Below are positions 46,395 through 54,194 of a stretch of DNA of 64,000 nt, in pieces. Position 1 is the first letter of the stretch; the number at the start of each line of letters is the position of its first letter. The notes under the pieces were generated by a model. That model saw only the letters and a list, made by a program, of their open reading frames with translations. It did no database searches and was not told where the DNA came from. Location of the stretch: NCBI GenBank assembly GCA_965216365.1, contig CBDCFT010000055.1, positions 62,001-126,000 on the forward strand. Reading direction: 5' to 3'. Source of the stretch: CBDCFT01 sp965216365. Lineage in GTDB: Bacteria; Pseudomonadota; Gammaproteobacteria; Arenicellales; CBDCFT01. The position numbers and the translations under genes were made by a program.

Positions 46395-49300
46395 TTATCG
46401 TCGGCGTCGGCGTTGCACCATTTCCCTTCGTCTTTGCGCGCGATCCGAACTTTTCTGTAATGACACATTTTCACCATCTGAATTCAGATGTTCCGTTAAA
46501 GAACGTATGGTAGGAAACCTATATAAATCTGTTAAGGATATCGGTTGGTCGAGCGTATCCCGCATCTGCGAGTGAAGCCGCACAACCAACAACGAGTGAC
46601 CACCCAAGTCGAAAAAATTGTCGTTTGCACTGACCTGATCGATATTCAACGTAGTTCGCCAAAGACCGGCAATTTTTTCCTCTAGGTCATCTTTTGGCGC
46701 TTCATATTCCCGAACAACTGTCTTTGTCAGTGCTTTAGGATCCGGTAACGCATTGCGGTCAACCTTACCATTGGGGGTCAATGGCAGTTGCTCCAGGACC
46801 ACAAAATCACTGGGAACCATATAGTCTGGTAGTGATTCCCCCAGTAGTTCTCGCAATGCGTTACTGGCGGGTGTTTCGTCGTCGACAACGTAGTAAGCTA
46901 CCAGACGTTGATCGCCGGGTGTGTCCTCACGCAAGATCACGACACTTTCACGAATATTTTCGTTCTGATCCAACGCATTCTCGATCTCGCCCAATTCGAT
47001 ACGATAACCCCGAATTTTGACTTGATGATCAATCCGGCCCAGAAAATCAATTACACCATCGTCACGATAGCAGGCCAAATCACCCGTCCAATAGATTCGT
47101 TCGTCGTTTGCCGGGTCAAACGGGTTGGCGATAAATCTCTCGGCTGTTAGTTCTGGCCGGTTTAAATAACCGCGTACGACACCCTCTCCACCGATAAACA
47201 ATTCTCCTGGCACTCCCGGTGGGGAGGGTTGACGGTATTTGTCCAAAATATATATCTTGGTATTTGCAATGGGTCGACCGATGGGAACCGATTCCATGTC
47301 ACCGGATAGGGACTGCGTAGTCGACCAGATTGTTGTCTCAGTCGGACCATACATATTGGTTAACGTCGACTTGTTTAAAGCAGTCAGTTCATTCGCCAAA
47401 CTGACGGGCAAGGCTTCACCTCCGATCATTAGATGATTGATTTGACTTAATGTTTCCCGTGATTCTGTGTTTAATGACAACATGCGTGCCATGGAAGGCG
47501 TGCACTGCAGATGCGTTACTTCGTGTTTTGCTGCCTGGGATGGAAACGAAAATTCACCAGCATCGGTCATCGTTTCATTAGTTGCATCGCGAACCTGTTT
47601 TAAAAATGACAAGCTCCCCATCACGTCATCGGTAGCCACACCAAAATCCAGCAAGCACGCAATTTCGTCAATATCGACCTGCTTGCAGCGATTTACCATC
47701 GCGATGCAGGTTTCAGGTGTTCCAAACAACCCACTGTTCTCAAAGTACCGCTCGAAAGCAAAATCGAGAATAGTTTCGCTTTCCTCCTCGGATAAACTTT
47801 TGATATCGACATCCTCGACCTTGGCATCGGCACCGCCAGGCCGTTTAAACGCTGGAAATGCCCAGGCGAAATCCAAGACCAGTTTCATCGCGCTGCGCAG
47901 ATAGTCTTTCATGGGTTCGCGCACGAGTTCGCGTACGCTGTCGTTATCATTGCCGACAAAGGTATGCAGCATTAGCGTGACTTGGCCCGCATCGGGATCA
48001 AACCCCGCTTGCTTGCGTGCTTCACGATATAGCTTGATTTTGCCGGCTAGTTCATCCAGGTTTTGACCAAGCAAGTGGGTTAAAACATTAGCCCCCTGCG
48101 CGCCTGCCTGCTTGTACGTTTCCGGGTTACCCGCAGTGGTAACCCATACTGGAAGTTCTTTTTGTACGGGTCGCGGCAGGGTGGACGTTTCAACCATGTT
48201 GCCCATCGGATTTTCAAAGGCAACTTTCTCACCTCGCCATAACTTGCGCACGGTCTCGATCTGTTCAAGCATTATCGCTTTATTGTTTTTATGATTTTCT
48301 GGCTTGATGACAAAGTCATTGGGCTGCCAGCCCGAAGCAAACGACAGGCCCACCCGACCATTGGATAAATTATCGATAACCGCCCAATCTTCCGCAATAC
48401 GGATCGGATGATGCAAGGGCGAAACGCAACTACCCGCGCGTATACTCAAATTATTTGTTATAGCAGCAAGTGCAGCTCCGGTCACAGCAGGATTGGGGTA
48501 CGGGCCACCAAAAGCGTGAAAATGCCGTTCGGGCGTCCACACTGAATCAAATCCGTTTTCATCAAAATATTTTGCGCCCTCAAGCATTAACTTGTACTTG
48601 GCTCGTCCTGGTGCATCGTCATTTCCCCACATGAATAACCCGAAAGCCATCGGACGCCGCTGAATTGCATTTGGAATAGGTGTACCTGAGCTGGTTTCCC
48701 GGTCACGATCCAGGTAGATCACAACTTTGAACCCACGCGCCAGGGTCCAAAACAGTTCGAGCACGGAAATATCAAATGATAAGCTTGTAACTGCTAACCA
48801 AGTGCCAGGAGGGTCGTGGGGAATTTGCGCGTCCATTCCGGTAAAAAAGTTCACTACGTTTCGGTGTTCGACCATAACTCCCTTGGGTTGACCGGTAGAA
48901 CCCGAGGTATAAATAACGTAGGCAAGATTCGAAGATGTAACATTCGTTGCCGGCGCAGCCTCGGGACAGGGTTGCACCAAATATTCAGGTTCATCAACGA
49001 CTACCAATTCGGCATTGTTGTCTGGTAGTTGGGAAGCCAGTTTTTGTTGAGTAACAATTACCGGCATTTGCGCATCTTCAATCATGTATTTGATGCGGTC
49101 GGCCGGGAATGCAGGATCCAACGGCACGTAAGCGCCGCCCGCCTTTAGTACACCAAGCGTAGACACCATTAAATCCAGCGAGCGTTCGACATAAACACCT
49201 ACCAGCACATCAGGTCCGACACCCTTGCTAATCAACTCCAGTGCGAGGCGATTGGCTTGCTGATCCAGCTCGCGATAAGTTAGCTCGTTGTTTTCAAACG

Positions 49301-51068
49301 CTAGAGCAACGCTATCGGGCTTGCGTGTAACCTGCTGTTCGAATAACTGGTGTATGCAACTATCTTTAGGATACTCAACATTAGTCTGATTCCAATCAAC
49401 TGATATGCGCTGTGCTTCTTCAGCTGATAGCAACTTAATATCGCTAACCGGCGTGTCCGGTCTATCGATCAATGTCGCGAACACTGTCTGGTATTGGCGA
49501 CATATTCTTTCTATCGAATCCTTGGATAACCGATTAGCGTCATACACGAATCGCAAATTAGGGTTGTCTTCTGCAATCACCAGCGTCAACAACGCACCAT
49601 CCAGTGGTACAAACGGATTCGATTCATTTTCGGTCGCTACGCCAATTGGCGAAAAAGCATCTCGATGTAACTCGGGTTTTCCGTGCAACTCCGGCTGCCG
49701 TGCAATCAGATCTTTCAACCAGGTTTTTCTATCGCTAACCTGTTTTAACTCTTCCGCGATGCTGTTCAAAAATTGCTGACCGCTAAACTGAGCCTCAATA
49801 TCCGTCCTAAGCACCGAGGCAGACGATACAACGGTTTCGAAACCTTTTATTTCTTGACGAAGGGCAGTGTCAGAGAAGCTGATATCGAAAGAATCTTTAT
49901 TACTCAGTCGTGCCAACAAAAGTGCGAATATGCTGACGAAATGTTCCTGGGTATGATCGTCATTAGATTCGATTGTGATCTCGATGCTCTGGTAGTCTGA
50001 ACCTGAATCATCGTTTTTCGAGATTGCGGCATAAGGTATTTCCGGTGTTTCAAGGCGCGCGAGTCTTTTCGTCCAGAACTCTTCCGATCGGCACAGCTTT
50101 TCATTTAACGCCGTCAGTTTTTTCTTGAAATCTTCTGTTGGTATTGTTAGAGATTTCCCAGTTTCCAGATCCAGGCGGTTGACCGCATCGCAAATGAGAA
50201 CCGTATTACCGGTAATTGAATTGAGTTCTGTGATGGTTAGTGTGCCGGCCCCCGTACCAACACTTAGTTCGCCTTCCTTAATGCTAATAATTCCGCCCGG
50301 AACAACATCTGCACCTTCCGAATCTTGTGCAACAGCCGACTTGATAATATACGACTCCTTTTCACCGACTAATTTCGCGCTCCCGATTGGATTCGGGTAA
50401 TCGCCAAACTCCAAGGCTCGAACCAATGCTTCAATGTCGACAGCGGAGTTCGACCAATCGACGGTGCCGGCTGATTCGGGTCGCTGATACTTACTAAAGT
50501 AGGAACGTTGGACAAGGTCTTGTGGTGTTCTATCGACATTTCCCGACGCCAAACTATCTATGAGTTTTGGAAAAGTATCGAGGGCTGCAGCAAAACACTT
50601 CGTATTTAGCGATAACGATGTTTCATCAGCCGCAACATCAAAATGGGATTGCAGCAAGATATCGCCTTCATCAATACCAGGTGTAATTACATGCCAAGTA
50701 ATGCCGTATTGTTCCTCATTGTCCATCAACGCCCACGCTGGTGTGTTTAAGCCCGCATACGCTGGTAATGGACCGTCATGAAAATTGACCGCCATTTGCC
50801 TGGGCAGTGCTAACACTTCCGCGGGAATCAAATCGAGATGGGTGATACTTAGAAGAAAATCAAACTGATTTTCTTCTAGATTACTAATGTAATCTGATGC
50901 AATATCAATAACAGAGATAGCTCTTGTTTCCGCCATCTCCGCGATGCGACGGGTTCCAGTGATTACCCCGTGCACTGTATGCCCTGCTTGTATCAGCAGA
51001 TCAACACACTCAATGAGGAGCGTGTCTCCACCGATAACATAACAACCAAAGTGATTTCTTTCTTCCAT
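46395..51068 (-). CDS. NRPS: formyltransferase, degenerate C, A with monooxygenase insert, PCP
   Basis: The 1557-residue protein reads in order as follows. A formyltransferase domain (about 1-200, Asn95 and His97 in NFHDGP, Asp133 in GIDEGD) is followed by its C-terminal part (to about 310). Next is a shortened condensation-like region (about 315-560) without the HHxxxDG motif. The adenylation domain starts at about 580 (A3 YTSGSTGQPKG, A4 FDISVLE with Asp766). It is split by a flavin-dependent luciferase-like monooxygenase (about 800-1165, MupA/Atu3671 type) and resumes with A5 NMYGPTETT, A7, A8 and Lys1435 in NGKVDRNALP. The PCP (about 1460-1535) has Ser1492. By hand alignment to GrsA the pocket reads D-I-L-Q-M-G-M-I-W-K, close to the known glycine code. 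The tail ends in RRRR. A GGGGGCG ribosome binding site precedes the ATG. It heads the long minus-strand operon. Confidence 0.92.
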   Translation of the reverse strand: MEERNHFGCYVIGGDTLLIECVDLLIQAGHTVHGVITGTRRIAEMAETRAISVIDIASDYISNLEENQFDFLLSITHLDLIPAEVLALPRQMAVNFHDGPLPAYAGLNTPAWALMDNEEQYGITWHVITPGIDEGDILLQSHFDVAADETSLSLNTKCFAAALDTFPKLIDSLASGNVDRTPQDLVQRSYFSKYQRPESAGTVDWSNSAVDIEALVRALEFGDYPNPIGSAKLVGEKESYIIKSAVAQDSEGADVVPGGIISIKEGELSVGTGAGTLTITELNSITGNTVLICDAVNRLDLETGKSLTIPTEDFKKKLTALNEKLCRSEEFWTKRLARLETPEIPYAAISKNDDSGSDYQSIEITIESNDDHTQEHFVSIFALLLARLSNKDSFDISFSDTALRQEIKGFETVVSSASVLRTDIEAQFSGQQFLNSIAEELKQVSDRKTWLKDLIARQPELHGKPELHRDAFSPIGVATENESNPFVPLDGALLTLVIAEDNPNLRFVYDANRLSKDSIERICRQYQTVFATLIDRPDTPVSDIKLLSAEEAQRISVDWNQTNVEYPKDSCIHQLFEQQVTRKPDSVALAFENNELTYRELDQQANRLALELISKGVGPDVLVGVYVERSLDLMVSTLGVLKAGGAYVPLDPAFPADRIKYMIEDAQMPVIVTQQKLASQLPDNNAELVVVDEPEYLVQPCPEAAPATNVTSSNLAYVIYTSGSTGQPKGVMVEHRNVVNFFTGMDAQIPHDPPGTWLAVTSLSFDISVLELFWTLARGFKVVIYLDRDRETSSGTPIPNAIQRRPMAFGLFMWGNDDAPGRAKYKLMLEGAKYFDENGFDSVWTPERHFHAFGGPYPNPAVTGAALAAITNNLSIRAGSCVSPLHHPIRIAEDWAVIDNLSNGRVGLSFASGWQPNDFVIKPENHKNNKAIMLEQIETVRKLWRGEKVAFENPMGNMVETSTLPRPVQKELPVWVTTAGNPETYKQAGAQGANVLTHLLGQNLDELAGKIKLYREARKQAGFDPDAGQVTLMLHTFVGNDNDSVRELVREPMKDYLRSAMKLVLDFAWAFPAFKRPGGADAKVEDVDIKSLSEEESETILDFAFERYFENSGLFGTPETCIAMVNRCKQVDIDEIACLLDFGVATDDVMGSLSFLKQVRDATNETMTDAGEFSFPSQAAKHEVTHLQCTPSMARMLSLNTESRETLSQINHLMIGGEALPVSLANELTALNKSTLTNMYGPTETTIWSTTQSLSGDMESVPIGRPIANTKIYILDKYRQPSPPGVPGELFIGGEGVVRGYLNRPELTAERFIANPFDPANDERIYWTGDLACYRDDGVIDFLGRIDHQVKIRGYRIELGEIENALDQNENIRESVVILREDTPGDQRLVAYYVVDDETPASNALRELLGESLPDYMVPSDFVVLEQLPLTPNGKVDRNALPDPKALTKTVVREYEAPKDDLEEKIAGLWRTTLNIDQVSANDNFFDLGGHSLLVVRLHSQMRDTLDQPISLTDLYRFPTIRSLTEHLNSDGENVSLQKSSDRAQRRREMVQRRRRR

Positions 51069-51589
51069 TTTGTCGCCCCCGCGATTCCCTAGTCATTGTA
51101 TTATATACCCAATCGACTTCCCTGCGAAATCGAAATTATAGTATTTCAAGCACTTAAATCAACACGTGCAAGTTATCAGCTCCAGATTATTCAGAACACG
51201 AAAGTAAACATGGTAGCTACTTGATCATAACTATTTGTTATATCAGTATAAAATTTCTAAAACCGCTGTGACTTGACCGGATTGCTACTAATACGGTGGC
51301 AGAAAATAATCCCGGCAGCTTTATTTCAAGGACCCGCACGTTCACAATGGAAAACTGATTTAAATTTAACTTTAATGTCGGATAAAGTTTGGAACCCAAT
51401 GGGATTTAACCAACGTAGTGAATATTAGATAAAAATAAACTTGCAGTGAATCTTGTTCTTTCTCTTACATCTTGACTTTAATGTGTTCGCTGGTTTGCAC
51501 TGCAAAAGATAAAATAGATCGCTCCATCGATTACTCAGTCGTATTTAAAGACAATACGAGCCGTTGAGCTACTCTTTTACCCTACTAAA
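51069..51589. other. Promoter region of the NRPS-PKS-EPS operon
   Basis: These 521 AT-rich bases lie between the beta-helix gene and the NRPS gene, both transcribed leftwards. They hold the promoter annotated at 51100-51128. I found no JUMPstart/ops element, no operator like those at 9.2 and 10.3 kb, and no clear terminator hairpin. Confidence 0.5.
51100..51128 (-). promoter_or_regulatory. Candidate sigma-70-type promoter for the minus-strand operon
   Basis: On the minus strand a perfect -10 box TATAAT lies at 51105-51100. At 17 bases spacing there is a partial -35 (TTCGCA, 4 of 6 matches) at 51128-51123. The distance to the NRPS start codon is about 30 bases. The -10 is strong and the -35 weak, as in promoters needing an activator. 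Confidence 0.4.
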
Positions 51590-53389
51590 TCACTCTAGTA
51601 AGAGCTGAAGAATAGCGGCCATCGAAGAACCAAGTGAACCACCGCTACCGGGTCCGGACCCACTACCTCCACCGGTAGCACCTGATTCGACAGCTCCTAC
51701 ATCGTACCGTGATCCACTGGGTCTGAAGTTGTTGAACAGATCATCAACAATCGGTACGTTTCTTCCCGCATTAACCGCCTTACTAGTGCTCTTCAATATA
51801 AAATCATCGGGAGCGCTAAAACTGGTCGAATTAAACGGATTTTTCCCTTTCAACAATAAATTACTACCGTTGTTGGCCAAGCCACTGATACCGCCATCAT
51901 TATTCGTCGCATTCGGCCCATATGCCAAATTATTCGACGCGACTCGATCTGTACCAGACCCCAGAAACTTCACACACCGGATATTGTCGGTATCCGTTGA
52001 ATAACACGTATTGTTGTAAAAATGTTGACCACTCCCATTGCCCACAAAAGCAGAATGGGACGACCAATTGTTCATAATGACAACATTATTGCGAACGGTG
52101 ACACCCACTGCTTCAGGTGTCGCACCCCAGGCTTTGTCAACAATACCCGGCGAACCCGGGTCACGTTCCACAAAATTACGCTCAAATATTAAATCACGGC
52201 CCGATACAGTATGACCGCCTGAATTCTTCCCAACAAATGTCCCAATACCATTGACAGAACTCGGATAAAAGAAATTATCCGATACAACAATTTCACCCGA
52301 CGGCCTACCCGCAAAAAATTGAGGGCCGCCGTGATCGGCATTACGAATGGTCAGTAAACCATTACCGTTGCGCTGCCTGGCAACGTAGTTATTCGAAATA
52401 ACCGCCTTCTCAACATGACTTAATCGTATAACGTGACTGTTCGGCGCACCATCCAGGCGATTGCCCATTAGTGCCAATTTAGCTGCCGCCATATAAATAA
52501 TGGCTGAACCCACATTCCTTACATCGTTATCGATAAAAAAGATACCTTGCGGTAAATCACGAACGCCACCGTTGAAATAGTTGAAATTCAGATGGATACC
52601 TGAATCAAATCGTCCTGCCTGACCCACATTGCGCATCACTAGGGTGTTATCCGCATCCCGAATATCAAAAACAAGATCTTCACCACCAGTGAATCTAAGT
52701 CCTACCACACGCCAGTCAGGGTTGTCGTTATCGATGCGAATCGTCGCCCCCAGATTAGGCCTCCCGCCTCCATAAGCGCTTATCGTCCCAGGACCAGGCG
52801 TTGTTATTCGTATAACTCCACTGCTCCCTCCCGTAAAGGATTCGCCGCCGCGTAATAACAAACGCCTATTGCTCGCAATATGGTTACGCACTGCATTTAA
52901 CGATGAACCGGTAACCCGTTTTGCCCCGCTGGGACACCCGTTAAAATTACCCGAGGTGGAAAAACAAACGGTCTTAGCACCACTAAACACACTGTTTGGG
53001 TTCTGAACAGTGATTGTGACTTGTCGATTACTAACACTACCATTTGTCTCGCGTATCGTCAGCTTGACATTGTATGTCCCGGGAGTCTCAAATACATGCG
53101 CTGCCACCGGACCATACGCTTTATTTTTACTCTTACCCGTTATAGACCAATTGCCGCTACCTGAGTCGTTGAAATCCCAGGCGTAATGTAACTCGTGGAA
53201 CGGCTTGTTCGTCGCCGTGCTTGTCGTCCCGGTCGCATCGAAAAACACCGCTAGGGGCGCTACACCACTTGTACGACTGACTTGAATATTAGGCGTGCTT
53301 GCTGAAAAGGCCGGTGTAGTTAACGCCGCGACTATTGCAAGAAATAATAGACTGACCGCTACTTTTTTAACTTGAATCATTTTTTTCAC
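51590..53389 (-). CDS. Secreted PKD plus right-handed beta-helix protein, copy 1
   Basis: The 599-residue protein has a signal peptide (about 1-29, ending in AFSA). A PKD-type beta-sandwich follows (about 33-130, with SGVAPLAVFFDATGTTS and YAWDFNDSGSGNW) and then a long beta-helix region (about 150-545) of short repeats with Asn/Asp turns. The conserved closing element is VVDDLFNNFRPSGS-like (here IVDDLF). It ends in a Gly/Ser linker (570-585) and a short hydrophobic tail LGSSMAAILQLLLE. Beta-helix proteins of this kind are often polysaccharide lyases or C5-epimerases, but I see no clear catalytic motif. Its location suggests action on or binding to the EPS. The tail may be a truncated version of the longer tail of copy 2. 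Confidence 0.82.
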   Translation of the reverse strand: MKKMIQVKKVAVSLLFLAIVAALTTPAFSASTPNIQVSRTSGVAPLAVFFDATGTTSTATNKPFHELHYAWDFNDSGSGNWSITGKSKNKAYGPVAAHVFETPGTYNVKLTIRETNGSVSNRQVTITVQNPNSVFSGAKTVCFSTSGNFNGCPSGAKRVTGSSLNAVRNHIASNRRLLLRGGESFTGGSSGVIRITTPGPGTISAYGGGRPNLGATIRIDNDNPDWRVVGLRFTGGEDLVFDIRDADNTLVMRNVGQAGRFDSGIHLNFNYFNGGVRDLPQGIFFIDNDVRNVGSAIIYMAAAKLALMGNRLDGAPNSHVIRLSHVEKAVISNNYVARQRNGNGLLTIRNADHGGPQFFAGRPSGEIVVSDNFFYPSSVNGIGTFVGKNSGGHTVSGRDLIFERNFVERDPGSPGIVDKAWGATPEAVGVTVRNNVVIMNNWSSHSAFVGNGSGQHFYNNTCYSTDTDNIRCVKFLGSGTDRVASNNLAYGPNATNNDGGISGLANNGSNLLLKGKNPFNSTSFSAPDDFILKSTSKAVNAGRNVPIVDDLFNNFRPSGSRYDVGAVESGATGGGSGSGPGSGGSLGSSMAAILQLLLE

Positions 53390-53468
53390 AGCCCTTGCGG
53401 ACTTAGCCAGTTTAAAAATTATATTGACGAATGTAATGCTCCAATAGTGTGCTTCCTTTCAATTTCCA

Positions 53469-54194
53469 CTATTGATTCGTTAGCAGCAAATCTTTAACAC
53501 CCCACGTACTATCACCTACTTTTCGCTTGTAGAGAAGTATTTCGTTTGTCCCGGACAACAATTGACTATTTTTTATCACAAAGGCGTCTCCACCATTAAA
53601 CGCATCATTAGGGCCTCGACTCAAATATCCGATCCGACCACCATTAAGTCTAACGCCTATTTCTTTATGGGCATCAAGATCCCAACCCTTGAGTGTAAAC
53701 AACATATCATTTCCATTTTTGGCAAAGAAAATATAGATTCTTTCCGGATGTTCGTTACTTCCGAAGTTTTTACCGTAGTGTCCCGAATCACGCACACCTG
53801 GAATGAGAGTGATTTCGCCATTTGGGCCAAGTTCGCCGCTGCTAGTACCGGTCCTCCGTCCGCACCTCCACCACCAGTTGATCCACCATCTCGAAACACT
53901 GAGGAGCAAATTAGTTACGCCCCACTTCCAACCGGGGTTGTTCTGTAAAAACGTGATTGTATTTTCACCACTAATTTGTTGTGCTCGAGAAATTGGAGAA
54001 TGAATCACCACTATTTAGAGCGTCATTAGGACCACTTGATAATGGACCTAAAAACGCACTGTTCAACAAAACTGAAACTTCGGTATGCCTTATCGATGTC
54101 ATACCCCGTAACGTTTAGTTGGGCATCCTCGGTAGTTCGTTGGAACGTTGCAAAAAGCTCGGTGTAATGTTGGTTACTGCCAAACTTGTATGGC
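53469..54194 (-). pseudogene. Decaying tandem C-terminal modules of beta-helix copy 2
   Basis: Downstream of the stop of copy 2 the DNA still encodes two copies of one module of about 105 residues, spread over several frames. Copy A runs from about 54190: KFGSNQHYTELFATFQ, then NVTGYDIDK, next frame EVSVLLNSAFLGPLSSGPND, next frame SGENTITFLQNNPGWKWGV. Then a Gly-rich linker is read in yet another frame. Copy B (53850-53469) is intact: LIPGVRDSGHYGKNFGS, FTLKGWDLDAHKEIGV, GYLSRGPNDAFNGGD, TWGVKDLLL. Frame changes are placed near 54190, 54088 and 53995, plus a compensating pair around 53905 and 53855. The module looks like a beta-rich, carbohydrate-binding type domain. The 54011-53469 open frame is not a separate gene. 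Confidence 0.75.

Noticed and set aside
46781..50781. Plus-strand open frames opposite the NRPS gene
   Set aside because: They are shadows of the NRPS gene, whose domain order and motifs account for the whole stretch.
51069..51589. A JUMPstart/ops element in front of the minus-strand operon
   Set aside because: The ops core and its reverse complement are absent.
53469..54011. A separate 180-residue gene
   Set aside because: Its sequence is the remainder of tandem modules from the upstream beta-helix gene, read across frame changes; its N-terminus is a mix of module and out-of-frame linker.
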